Assembly (NCBI GenBank): GCA_003194525.1
Contig: NBIV01000025.1
Location: forward strand, 248,001 to 312,000
Origin: Gracilariopsis chorda
Lineage: Eukaryota > Rhodophyta > Florideophyceae > Gracilariales > Gracilariaceae
Reading direction: 5' to 3'
Length of the DNA stretch: 64,000 nucleotides
In this document: positions 52,877 through 63,480 of the stretch, piece after piece
How the letters are laid out: each line of letters begins with the position of its first letter
Numbering within the stretch: the stretch's first letter is position 1
Notes under the pieces: model-generated
The model's database searches: none
What the model was told of the DNA's origin: nothing
The model's input: only the letters and a program-made list of their open reading frames with translations
Made by a program: the position numbers and the translations under genes

Positions 52877-54740
52877 TCAAGCACGTTGATGGTCTCTTGT
52901 TCTGGACAAAAACATCCTCTTTGAGGCTGTGTATTCCTGACCAGTCCCTTGGCTCCGTCCTAATGGTTAAATTTATCGAGTGAGCCACCTTCATGCCGAT
53001 AGGACCTACTCCTCTGCTGTGAAAAGCATTAACTGGCTGCATATGTACGGTGAAAATTTACGACTTCTGCGCAACTGTCGTCACTGCCAGGCTAACAAAC
53101 CGTCGAGGATTCCTCGTCATATTCTTCTCCAGCCATTCCTGATCTTGAACCGATGTTGGGATGGTTACATTTGACTTTTTAACGGAACCTACCTGCTCTG
53201 TGTGGTACAAACAATCGGGTGTCAAGTACCAGCAGAGTAATCCGTTTGGAAACAATTAGGCGGAAGCGCGGCGATGGGTCGACCTGAAGGGTGGAAGCTC
53301 GGTACCCGAACGGATTTGTCTGCACCAAACTACTAGAGGCGCAAGATAATCAGGCGGGCTTACGGTATCCAATTGGTAGTATCGGTACTACAGCGCATAC
53401 GGGTTAGTAAAGTCTGAATATTCTTAGGTAAACCAAGAGGTTGACTGTAGAAACCAATTGGTATCACACTTAGCCAAGAGGTGCTTGCTTTTACCATCCT
53501 TGGTGAGGGAGCACTGGACCCACCTTAAAGGTAGGTGAGGCTAAAACTCAGGTGCAATCGGCTACGTGGCATACGTTGGGGCCGGCCCTAGTGCCTTGGC
53601 CCCACACCACAGTAGCGCGGTGTCACTACCTATCCAAAATAGTTAAATAAATTAGTAAAATAATTAGTTAGCCACTCAACCTCATGTCTCACACTCACCA
53701 ACTAGTCCAGCGCGAGTTGTACTGCCCATGTGGTCAGATCTCACTTCATCACACTCTGACGCAGGGTGTGATGCAATTATTGTCTTTGTCGACAAAATTT
53801 CTAAGCAAGCAATCTTCGTGCCTACCTACAAAGAAGCAACGGCGAAGGATACGTACAATGGCAATTTTTGACACCCATCTTTTCTCCAAGCATGCCATTC
53901 CTCAGAAACTGGTTTCTGATTCCCATCCGAAGATACACTCTTGTTACTGTTGTTCTTTTATGCAGCTTCCCAACGTGCGCTGCCACGTCTCAACCGCCAA
54001 CCATCTTGAAACCGACGGCAAATATGAAAATTTGATCCTCACTCTTTCAGCTATGCTCCAAACTCGATACAATCATCGCCATCTAAGTTGCACCATCTTC
54101 TACCGACCCTTTAGATTGAATAAAACACCTCTTTTGACGGTAGTATTAAGTTTCTCCACTCGAAATCATCCTTGGCTACATTCTTCATAGGCGAGTCACC
54201 CGAGCTCTTCAGTACTGCACTGAGTGCTCTGATGAAGCTCTAAAATAAGTAGAAAAGCGCGATTTATTGGTTTCGCTAGCTCGACAAGACATGGCTGCCG
54301 TCGTTTTGAAGGAGGAGCTTTACGCTGATACGACTATAACTGAGTTCTGCTACAATTTTGGAGATCTGGTTCTTCTGTGTGCCGACAATCGTTCATGAAC
54401 GTGCCGTTTTTTGATTAAAGAAAAAGTTGTAACCATGCTCGAATGGTTTTTTAGCATCCAAGAAGAGTGAGGTCCTGTTACGTACCGTATAGAGCTACTT
54501 TCTACAATGCACCGAGCTTATGACTTTTTTCATGTTCCAAAACTTAGGTTGTATTAATCCGACCAGGAGAGCTCGCTGGACATTGTTATCAACAATGAAG
54601 GCGCAATCAAAGAAAAAGTTTTATATTTACTTCAGACGAAGAGCTTGAACAGGAAGGTTGTCTGTCTCGTACAGTTAGTCAGCAACTCAACAGATGAAGC
54701 TGTTTCGATCCCACGAGCAGCTTTCTCATTGATAAGAACT
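52877..54740 (+). pseudogene. pol: Gypsy-3 integrase and chromodomain remnant
   Basis: Resumes pol directly after the Harbinger element: FKHVDGLLFW, RLCIPD, then the integrase finger end RNCRHCQANKP near 53070-53105 and VTFDFLTE near 53163. An insertion lies at 53223-53763. The catalytic core goes on with CDAIIVFVDKISKQ (53768), KLVSDSHPKI (53911; second Asp) and a region with TANHLETDGKYENL (54000; third, Glu). Near 54470-54540 a GPVTYRIELLSTMHRAYDFFHVPKL segment is the C-terminal domain, and 54595-54735 resembles a decayed chromodomain (VLYL...KVVCLVQLVS...DEAVSIPRAAF), which places the element among chromoviruses. Confidence 0.8.
53223..53763. mobile_element. Probable 541-bp insertion in Gypsy-3 integrase
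   Basis: The direct repeat GGGTGT stands at 53217-53222 and 53764-53769; fusing the two restores a GCDAIIVF-type integrase reading. No coding capacity; a run rich in AAATTAG/AAATAATTAG near 53640-53670 could be the tail of a short interspersed element. Family unknown. Confidence 0.5.
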
Positions 54741-55310
54741 TTTGGTTTCTTTTTCTTTTTGTTAGAGCATGCCTACTGTTGGGGCTATATGTAAATAGCC
54801 AAATAGCAAAATGCTCGGATTTTAAACGAGTGCAGGCCTACTGTGTAAAGGCTAAATATTGACGCTGTGGGACTTGTAAGGCGTAAATTGGATATTGGCC
54901 ATGGAAGCACTCTACTACTCAAATTGCTCGTAGCTACGAACCTCCAAACATCCAATCTTGTTCCTCCAAAACCGAGGAATTCTGAATTCAGAGTGGTAAC
55001 AGAATTGCCGTTTAAGATGTGCTTAAAACATGTCAGTGTTCTGGTAAATAGAGTTGCGTGAGCTCGCAAACCAAGCGCGTGAAAGAGCTTGATCGTCCTT
55101 AGTGCTGAAGTTGGTCCTCTTATTCAACATGGCGGCAGTTTTGCAGTGCTTCAAGACAGGTGGTGGTGGTTGCACACGGCTTTGCGGCTGGGATAGTGGA
55201 ACGCGAAAGTTGGGGTGGTGCATATGGGATTTGTGGGTTTCGGCAGGATTTTAGTAATGAAATGCCTATTGGAAGGGGGCGGTTGGTCCGAATATTTGGG
55301 TTACGATGGT
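54741..55310 (+). other. Gypsy-3 3' untranslated part, left of Gypsy-2
   Basis: No long frames. It ends in ATGGT (55306-55310), the target duplicated by Gypsy-2, and continues at 60186-60392 up to the polypurine tract and 3' LTR. Confidence 0.55.
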
Positions 55311-55526
55311 TGCAACGATGTTTATTGGAATTGAAATTATCCTGCTTGGAATTGGACGTCAGGATAGACCAGGTGCACGATATTGTAATTGGGCAGCACA
55401 GAAGAAGCGTTGAAAGAAGCTTTGGGGAACGGCATATAAGCCGCTGTAGAATGATAGAAACATGAAACAGAAAGAACATCGACCTGTCAGAGAACAGAGC
55501 CTCTACATTGTACATCCCTTGTTGCA
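55311..55526 (+). repeat. Gypsy-2 5' LTR
   Basis: 216 bases, TGCAACGATG...CCTTGTTGCA. Short for a gypsy LTR. No clear TATA; GGCATATAAGCC near 55431 is the best candidate promoter element. Confidence 0.95.
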
Positions 55527-55544
55527 CTGGTACGCATTGCTGCA

Positions 55545-56372
55545 ATGGAAGCAACTGGTTCTTCTGTGTCGATCAAACTTAAACCAAAAAAGCCGGAATG
55601 TTTCAGCGGCAAACGTGATTTTCTTGTCGTTAACACCTGGCTCTACAAAAGGGAGCAGTATTTTGTGCTAATTCAAGTCGCCAACGCAAACGTAGTGCTA
55701 TCTGATGCTAATCGCATATCTTTTGCTACGACTTTGTTAACTGGCACAGCGGCTATTTGGTGGTATAGAGTTTCGAAAGCAAACAACGTTCCAAAGTCAT
55801 GGGACAGTTTTGTTTCAGCTATCATACCTGAATTTGTCCCGGAAGATCATGAACGTCGAGCAAGAGATTCTTTGAGAACCTGCAAACAGACTGGCACAGT
55901 TGCCACTTATATCTCGGAATTCTGTAATATTGTGCTCACTATCCCCGATATGAGCTCCAGCGAAAAGTGGGATAAGTTTGTTAGCGGACTCAAGTCCAAA
56001 ATTCAGTTTGAAGTAAGGAAATCAAACTGTGTCGAATTTGAGGAAGCTACGAAAATCGCAATACGTGTGGAAGCTGCCTTTGCTGGGGTTTCAATTGATG
56101 AGAAGTCTTCCGGTGCGGGATCTTCGTGTCGCTCTCATGCACAGTATACGCCAATGGAGGTGGACAACGCTGAATTTCGTCGTACCGACCGGTCGAAGCA
56201 GCGTCTTCTCGACATTCGAAATAATGCCTGTTTCAAGTGCCACAAACCGGGGTGTCGTCCATGGAAACATCGCACACCTTCGCACCGTCAGGCATCTGTT
56301 TCCAACATTGAAACAGCATTGCAATTAGAAGAGAGCGCTTGCGACGATAGTTCTGATAGCTCGGAAAACTAA
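55545..56372 (+). CDS. gag: Gypsy-2 Gag (275 aa)
   Basis: ATG 55545, only 18 bases after the LTR and inside or next to the primer-binding site. Capsid landmarks in order: a PECFSGKRD start, GTAAIWWYRV, the WDSFVSAIIPEF step, ARDSLRTCKQTGTVATYISEF, and IPDMSSSEKWDKFVSGLK, all typical of chromovirus Gag. The nucleocapsid knuckle is unusual: CFKCHKPGCRPWKH is CX2CX4CX4H, with His and Cys swapped relative to the normal CX2CX4HX4C. It ends at TAA 56370-56372, overlapping the pol frame by about 13 bases; GGAAAAC just before the stop could allow a -1 shift. Confidence 0.9.
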   Translation: MEATGSSVSIKLKPKKPECFSGKRDFLVVNTWLYKREQYFVLIQVANANVVLSDANRISFATTLLTGTAAIWWYRVSKANNVPKSWDSFVSAIIPEFVPEDHERRARDSLRTCKQTGTVATYISEFCNIVLTIPDMSSSEKWDKFVSGLKSKIQFEVRKSNCVEFEEATKIAIRVEAAFAGVSIDEKSSGAGSSCRSHAQYTPMEVDNAEFRRTDRSKQRLLDIRNNACFKCHKPGCRPWKHRTPSHRQASVSNIETALQLEESACDDSSDSSEN

Positions 56373-59300
56373 AGCGTCCTTTCGAAAATAATAAGAGCAC
56401 GTCGAAAGGACATTGTTGCAGTAACGTGTCGTATCACTCTGACTCGGCTCAGAGTTCGCTGGGTATTCGTTGCGTTCTCTTGATGGTAATGTCGGGAACG
56501 TTCAATGATATTCCCGTTCGAATACTCAAAGACGATGGATGTACCTCTAATGTGGTTTCGAGGGAGTTTGCTAAATCACATAGAGATGAGTTTGAGTTTC
56601 ATCCGATCGGACTGGAGGTTTGCCATTATAAGAAGGGTTCCATTGAAGTAGCTCCCGAAATGGTGGTTAATGGCACTATTTGCATTGAGCAGCATGTGTA
56701 CACAGGCAATTGGATAGTAGCAGATGCACGGTATGACGTACTGTTGGGCATGCCTTGGCATGCCCACTGTAAACCTCACACGGATTACGAGGCTCGTACA
56801 GTGACGTTTAACGGCAGAATGTTGACAGCAGACTCCGTGGAAAGGCAAGAACCATCCAGTGTGACACCTATGTCAGTTAAGCAGTTTCGGCGCCGCCTTC
56901 GCCGTGGTAGATCGGGTATACAGGTCTTTCGCGTAGTTCAGGTGAGCAGCTCAGAATTTTCTGAGAGTGTAGTTTCAAAACCGGATCCAAAGGTCGATCT
57001 CCTGAACAACGACGATGAGGATCTACGCGACATACTCTGCGAGTTTGAGGATGTTTTTCAGAACGAGTTACCTCCTGGCCTCCCTCCCACGCGGGATGTT
57101 GACCACGCCATTGAAGTCTTCCCTGATTCTACTCCCCCGCACCGTGCCCCTTATCAGATGTCTCCTGCCGAGCTGCTCTCTGCCCGCGAATATGTGGACA
57201 AACTTTTAAAGTCTGGTAAGATCCGTCCCAGTCGTTCGCCATATGGTGCTCCTTTATTTTTTGTCAAGGAACCGGGGCGAGCTCTACGTGGTGTTGTGGA
57301 TTACCGCGCATTGAATCGCATCACAAAGCGCAGTAATGCTCCACTTCCCCGTTGTGACGAAATGTTTGATCGTCTGGGGCAAGCTCGCTACTTTTCAAAG
57401 TTGGACTTGAAAACCGGGTTTCATCAGATCCGCCTCAGGCCATCTGATGTTGAAAAGACGGCTTTCAACACTAAGTATGGCCAGTTTGAATATATGGTCA
57501 TGCCCATGGGACTCTGCAATGCTCCGGCATCCTTCCAATCACTCAGGAATTCCGTTTTGCATGATTTCATCGACCGCTTCCTCGTCGTGTATATTGATGA
57601 TATCTTGATTTACAGCCGGACCCGACAGGAACATTTAGAACACATTCGTTCCATTTTGGAGCGACTGCACAAGCACAAGCTGTATGCTTCTCCAAAGAAA
57701 TGCACCTTCATGTCACCCGAAACGGAATTTCTCGGATTGAAAGTCGGTCGGGATGGGCTCGCTGTGCACCCTCGCAAAATTGAGGTCATCAAGAATTGGC
57801 CGAGACCTGTCAATATTACGGAGCTTCGCAGCTTTCTTGGGCTTGTACAGTTCTTCCGTCGTTTTATTCCTCAGTTCTCGCTGAGAGCGGCTCCGCTCAC
57901 CTTTCTCACGCGAAAAGGCGTAACTATCAGAGATTGGAACGAGGAGTGTCAACGTACGTTTTCGGAACTGAAACAGGCCCTCATCTCTGCTCCTATCCTG
58001 ATCCCGCCGGATTGGTCTAAGCCGTTTCGACTTCACATTGATGCGTCACAGATGGCAGTTGGCGCCACTCTTACGCAGTTGGATGATCATAATCATGACC
58101 GTTTCATAGCTTATACATCCTGGAAATTGACCTCCGCGGAGCAGAACTATACCGCGAATGATCGGGAGCTTCTGGTACTCGTTTTTGGATTACAAAGTTT
58201 CCGTTGTTATCTTGAAGGATCAACTTTTGATGTCTTCACGGACAACCAAGTGGTAGAGCATTTTTTGACGAAGAAGTCGTTAAGTCGTCGTGAAGCCAGA
58301 TGGTTGGATGTACTGGCTACGTTCAACATTCGCCAGGTCAACTTGGTCAGCCGGAAATTGCATGTCCTGGGTGACTCATTGTCACGAATCCCCGATCGTG
58401 CGGTGCTTCAACAGATACAGTGTGTCACCCCATCTTTTTCGGAGCTCGGACAAGTCATTTCCGAGTATGGAAAGGATCAATTCTTTGGACGAATAGTTGC
58501 AGCTATTGCCGGCAAGTGGCCTGAAGACGCTAAGCTACGCAAAGACTGGAACTCATGTTGCCCTCGTTTTCGAAGGATGGCTGGCGCCTACTGTATAAGG
58601 GAAAGCTTTGTGTGCTCTCTCATTGTCCTCGAAAAGTCCTGGAGCTGGCTCATGACTCAAGGATAGGAGGCCACTTTGCTTTCTCCAAGACACTTGCGAG
58701 GTTGGCTGAATTTCATTGGAAACACAAGGCCAAGGATGTGAAGCGATATTGTGCTGGTTGTGGCATTCTTCAGCAACAGAAAGACTATTCGGGACAGATG
58801 TTGAATGATCCTACACCTCTCCCAGTCCCGACGAGACGATGGGGCATGCTTGCCACAGACTTTATTGTCAAACTGCCAAAGACGGATCGTGGATTTGATG
58901 CCATTGCTACGTGGGTCGACAGATTGTCAAGAAGAGTGAGATTTGTTGCATGTAAGGAATCTGACAAAGCATCGGACGTTGCAAACGCTTTCTTTACTCA
59001 CATCTTTCCACATCATGGACTCCCTGATTCTATTATTTCTGATCGTGACCCAAGGTTCATCTCTTCCTTTTGGCAGGAGCTTATGGGGCTCTGCGGCGTG
59101 AAGACCCACATGTCTTCGGCTCGTCATCCTCAAACGGATGGATCATCCGAAGTGATGAATCGCATGGTTGAAAACTATATACGATGCTTCTGTTCGTTTG
59201 AGCAAACTGATTGGGACCTACTGCCACCTAGTGCCGAGTTTGCTTACAACTCTTCCGTTTCTGAAGATATTGGACTGTCTCCTTTTGAAGTCGATCTAGG

Positions 59301-59938
59301 GTGGAAGCCAAAAGGGCCGCTTTAAGATTACGCCATCGCTTGAGGCGTTGTCAGGCTTCCGAGACCGCCTCCAAGCCGTGGCTGACGATGCTACATATGC
59401 TCATGAGCTAGCTAAGGCGCGCCAAACAGCAGAAGCCAGTGTGCACTTCAAGAAACCAACGTATAAGGTGGGAGATAAGGTTTGGGTCTCGCGAAAGCTG
59501 TTTTGTGGCTCAAAATCTAAAGCACAGGACTCGTCTAAGCTTTCGGGGCGACCGTTGGGGCCTTTTCAAATTCTGGAGCTGGTTGGGAAGAATGCAGTAT
59601 GATTGGAGTTTTTTCTCGCTAACATTCGGACGTACCCGGTGGTTCATTTCTCTCACACAAAGCCACATCAGGAGCAGCCGGCCAGCATTGGGCAGTCGTA
59701 TCGTCAGACCCCCTCTGCAATTTCTCAGTCTCATGGAAGCAATTTGTACAACGTAGATCGCATCTTGGCCCATCGCAAGCGCGGTAGAGGATACCAATGG
59801 CTCACACTGTTGGAACATTCTCACACTCACGAGGCTCAGTGGCAACCGACGAGAGATTTTGTCGATGCAGACGGTACACTAACTAAGGCATTTCGCGACT
59901 ACATTGTAGACAAAAATCTTCTTTCTCATTTGCATTGA
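56360..59938 (+). pseudogene. pol: Gypsy-2 Pol: protease, RT, RNase H, integrase, chromodomain (frameshifted)
   Basis: The first part (open from 56360 to 58666) has a protease with D-D-G-C at the active site, then RT with FSKLDLKTGFHQIRL, YIDD at 57590-57601, FLGLVQFFRRFIPQFS, and RNase H with HIDAS and TDNQ. A shift lies between 58555 and 58666. The integrase part (to 59325) has a zinc-finger end CAGCGILQQ, catalytic motifs LATDFIV, IISDRDPRF and SSEVMNRM. Another shift near 59325 and a TGA at 59600-59602 precede a C-terminal chromodomain with YNVDRILAHR and WQPTRDF (59740-59890). Chromodomains steer integration to marked chromatin. Catalytic residues are all present; the lesions are only frame and stop changes. 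Confidence 0.93.
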
Positions 59939-59969
59939 CGTGGACGTCAATGAAGATAGAGGGCAATGG

Positions 59970-60185
59970 TGCAACGATACTTATTAGAATTGAAATTATC
60001 CTGCTTGGAATTGGACGTCAGGATAGACCAGGTGCACGATATTGTAATTGGGCAGCACAGAAGAAGCGTTGAAAGAAGCTTTGGCGAACGGCATATAAGC
60101 CGCTGTAGAATGATAGAAACATGAAACAGAAAGAACATCGACCTGTCAGAGAACAGAGCCTCTATATTCTACATCCCTTGTTGCA
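59970..60185 (+). repeat. Gypsy-2 3' LTR
   Basis: 216 bases, TGCAACGATA...CCTTGTTGCA; followed by the target duplication ATGGT at 60186-60190. Confidence 0.95.
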
Positions 60186-60392
60186 ATGGTCCAATCGTTA
60201 TGTGTGTCGCCATATACAATGAAATTTACATATGGGCATAGCAATATGACCCCTGATTCTTGGGATAACGGACACAGTACACTTGCGAATATGAAAATTT
60301 GGTCGCCAAATCGAACGAATTTATATATTTACTCACACGGTAGGCATGCTTTGAGACTCTGTTACCACAGTTTCAGCCGAAATGGGGGTGAG
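60186..60392 (+). other. Gypsy-3 3' untranslated part, right of Gypsy-2, with polypurine tract
   Basis: Continuation of 54741-55310. Ends with GAAATGGGGGTGAG (60379-60392), a purine tract immediately before the 3' LTR. Confidence 0.7.
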
Positions 60393-60593
60393 TGTAACAA
60401 ATCAAGGTTTTAGGAGACAGTTTTGTCACCCTTATAGCACTTTAAGTGTTCGGCGACAATATAGTCAAGCTACGTATACATTATGCTAGTGTAGTATTAC
60501 TATAAAAGAGGTGAGATAGTCAAAGCTTCTTGAGAAAGAGGGAGCCCAGACAATCATTCACCATTTTTACAATTCATTGTGATCAGTGTTACA
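60393..60593 (+). repeat. Gypsy-3 3' LTR
   Basis: TGTAACA...TGTTACA, perfect seven-base inverted ends, 201 bases, aligned with 44061-44262. Better preserved at its ends than the 5' copy. Confidence 0.85.
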
Positions 60594-60638
60594 TTTTCTC
60601 CGACTGATGTCACAGTCAACGGAGCAATTCTCAGGCTT

Positions 60639-60668
60639 GTGTGCGAAGCACGCACAGGAGTCCCTTGT
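60639..60668 (+). repeat. H5 3' terminus: hairpin plus CTTGT
   Basis: GTGTGC-GAA-GCACGC (one G-T pair) and CTTGT at 60664-60668. Its presence just right of the Gypsy-3 LTR shows that Gypsy-3 landed inside H5 near its 3' end. Confidence 0.7.
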
Positions 60669-62940
60669 TTGGATTTCTAATGTGTGTGAATTTTTCTGTG
60701 TTACAGAACTCTACGCTCCATGTGACTTGTAGTTTTGGGTTGGAGGTATTGGAATATTCAATCAAGGTTGGTCTTTTTGAATAATCTCACAAAACCTCAC
60801 AAACACTCTTTGTGATATGCTGGCCTTTCATGCCAGCAATGTTTGACCCAAAAGATTAAAACAAAGTTTGAATATTCTGGCCACTGTAAAGTGGCGCAGC
60901 AATAGAAGAATTATTATAGTACGGGGGGTGTTAAGATTTGAAAACAAAAACGTTTTTGAAAAGTGAAAAGTGTTTCTACAAATTTTTGAGTCAATCAAAA
61001 CTGACCTCATATGATATCAAATGTCAAATGGACACTAGACTAGACAAGACATCATATTTTCATGCCCTAACTCTTGATTCGGTGGAGTAAGATTCAGGTT
61101 ATCTGCGTTCTACTTCTCTACCAAGTGCTTGAGACGAAATGAAGGGCATGTAAGATAGTAGGTCCACCAGTTTTGCCACCAGTTTTGCCACCACGTTTGT
61201 GCACTCTACGCTGCTTGACCAGATATAGCTGGATGGATTTCACTGAACGACAAAAAGAACACCTGTGCTGCGGATGTACGTAAATATTAGCAAGCGGAGC
61301 CGGGCTGGCGTTTCGGGAGACCCTGGTATCGGACAAAAAATATTAAAAACTTTTCACTTTGATGAGTGGCCGAAATCACATTGGTACGATTTTAGATGGT
61401 TGGCCAGCGTTGGAACCCCTTCAATGGATGTTTATGACTGCCTAGAAACAAATGGGCGACGAGGAGGAAGTTCTGCGCTGCGTGGTGATGATAGCAACCC
61501 GCGCTCATGGCAACGAACCGTTGAGGAAAACCGAACGGGCCATGGATATCTCAGCTCATCGGTGTTGTTATCACCATGATTTGTTTGGTTCATTTCTGGT
61601 AGATTCCTGCGTTGAGTTTGACCGGGTAATTGTACACGTCGGACAACAGTGCGATAAGCTCGTTACATCGAAGAAGTCGTGCAATTTCGGATCACTCAAA
61701 GGGGGAAAACTGGTAGGTTACCTGCGGCTCGGGACCAGTTTTGCCCCTTTTCGTGGCGCGCAAGGTTACATGGAAGAAGGCGTGTAATTAGTGGTGTCAC
61801 TCGAAGGTTGAGAAGTTTGCAATGAGAACTGGTAGGTGGCCTGCAGCTCGGGACCAGTTTTGCCCCTGCTCGTGCCCCGCAAGCCGCACGCGTGCGTTGA
61901 TATAAATACATAAAATACATGTTGCAACTCCCTTGGTACAGTACCGTCAGTACCGGTATGAACGGTACCACGGATAGATTGCTACTGGTATCTTAATGGA
62001 GATCACACGGACAGAAAGAAGTGGTTATGAAAGGGTTGTTTGCGAGCATTGTGATTACTGTACTTGAGGGAAGTACGGCGGTAGTTCACGGATGGTACGG
62101 AAAAACAGTGGTGGAGTTTTGCGGGCCGGCGGCAGAGTGAGAGTATCTAGATGAAATGATTGTGCGGGGAGGAGGGCGAGAAAGTGCGATGGTGCTGGCG
62201 ACGAGCGGTACAGTGGAGGCGATATGTTACTGTACGTAACTTGGGTACAGTTGCGTTCGGAGAAAGCTCGACGTGTTGCAGGGATCGGTGTCAGGGGCCA
62301 GGTGATGAAACGTTCCCCTTCTGGGGACGTCGTACAGTATCTACAGGTTGAGCATATCGAAAGCGCACAGTGCTGGGTTGGCAGGAGAAAGCGCTGAGGC
62401 GCAACGTGGGTGCAGTCGGAAATGTGGCGGGGATATGCACTGCTTATGCGGTGGGGTGTGCTTTTATGTTTTTACGCGCAAGTGCTGTCGACGTGGTGAT
62501 GTATGATACATAGTGCATGCAGCTTGAGGATGGTACAGGAAATGAAGAGATATGGAAAGGCAGAATGGCGAAAATGTCGGGCGGCGCTGGCGGTTGAGGT
62601 GTATACCTCGCCGGGGCTGTGTACTTTGCGGATTGAAGTTTTGTTTTAACGAGCTGGCTGGGAACGGCGACTGTGTGGTGAACGTATTGTGTTCACTTTA
62701 GTGTGATATGTATCGGTATCGTATGAAAGCACACACAAAAGGCGAATGCGCCAATGGAACGGGCGGACGTTGGGCGGGGTGCTGTGCGAGAGCGGAAGGT
62801 GAAGACTTGTGAGTGCTTGTGTGTGTTTGTTGGACGAGTTGCAGCGCGATGGAAACTGCGATGGGTGTCGCGACGGAGCCGGCTCTACTGGTGCGGGTCA
62901 CGGACGGAGGTGATTTTACAGCTCATCACAATGGGGCGAC
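60669..62940. other. Unassigned region between the nested elements and the CpG-rich block
   Basis: No convincing gene. CCACCAGTTTTG is repeated in tandem near 61167-61192. From about 62150 the base composition rises and short CpG-rich frames appear. A plus frame at 61452-61787 (111 codons) has no recognised domain. Confidence 0.5.
61705..61880 (+). repeat. Two direct copies of a hairpin-forming segment
   Basis: AACTGGTAGGT...CTCGGGACCAGTTTTGCCCC occurs near 61709 and 61826 (about 117 bases apart). Within each copy AACTGGT and ACCAGTT are inverted, so both can fold into a stem of seven pairs. No function is evident. Confidence 0.7.
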
Positions 62941-63480
62941 AAGAGAGAGAAGGTAAGTTAATCGGCTGCTGGCGGTGGTGCGCGCGCTCACACAGCGGAG
63001 CCACGTCAGTGAGGGCGGGGGGTGGAACGGCGGCGCGCAACGGTGGCGCGCACACACCAACGTATCTGCCGGCGGCGTGGGCGCCGCTTCGCGCGCCGTG
63101 CGGGAGGGGGCCCCACGTCACTTAGGGCTCCGCGCCGCGGCCGCCATGACAGTGCGCCGCGACGCCGCGCGCGCAACAAGTGCGCCAATCAGCGCGCGCG
63201 GCGCCACCGGCGCGCCTGCCGACCGCGCGGCGGTGGCGCCGCCGCCGCCACCCGTTCTGCCACGTGTCCAGCGCGCCTTACGGAACGCGCCGCGTGCTTA
63301 CATGCGCCGCGCACGCCGCGCTTTTGTGCCACGCGTGAAGCGCGTGTGCGCGTCGCCCCCGCGCCAGCAAGGAGCGCCTCTTTTTTTGTTGACGCGCGAA
63401 TTTGCGTCAAACGGCCGCGCCGTCGCGCGCCTTCGACTCGCGCGCCGCTTTTTCCGCCAACTATTTAGCACCGCGCCGCG
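62941..63480 (+). promoter_or_regulatory. CpG-dense block, candidate promoter region
   Basis: A sharp change to very GC- and CpG-rich sequence (runs such as GCGCGCGGCGCCACCGGCG) unlike the transposon DNA to the left. Open frames here on both strands (up to 148 codons) are what high GC gives by chance. Because an ATG in good context follows at 63947, the block is best read as promoter-proximal host DNA. No TATA box was seen. Confidence 0.4.

Larger units (their letters stand above)
55311..60185 (+). mobile_element. Gypsy-2: complete Ty3/gypsy chromovirus, 4875 bp
   Basis: 216-base LTRs with TGCAAC...GTTGCA ends (perfect six-base inverted repeats) and a perfect 5-bp target duplication ATGGT (55306-55310 and 60186-60190). 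The two LTRs differ at about six positions (about 3%), so insertion is fairly recent, yet pol has at least two frameshifts and one stop. TGGTACGCATTGCTGC one base after the 5' LTR is the likely primer-binding site, and GAAGATAGAGGG (59952-59963) the polypurine tract. Confidence 0.96.
44061..60593 (+). mobile_element. Gypsy-3: decayed Ty3/gypsy chromovirus, host of two further insertions
   Basis: LTRs at both ends (TGT...ACA, about 200 bases) with flanks CTTTC (44056-44060) and TTTTC (60594-60598), a likely 5-bp target duplication with one change. The interior has gag, protease, RT, RNase H, integrase and a chromodomain remnant. Removing the Harbinger and Gypsy-2 insertions leaves about 6.8 kb, of which the segment 53223-53763 is probably another insertion. 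All genes are broken. Confidence 0.85.
42891..60668 (+). mobile_element. Helitron H5, split by Gypsy-3
   Basis: Left part 42891-44060: TATACTAAAGCG start, shared 5' block, a decayed inverted repeat, one minisatellite unit (about 43195-43251) and diverged duplication units. Right part 60594-60668: hairpin GTGTGC-GAA-GCACGC (60639-60653) and CTTGT (60664-60668). The two parts are 16.5 kb apart because Gypsy-3 with its own insertions sits between them. No helicase remnant is recognisable in H5. Confidence 0.75.
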
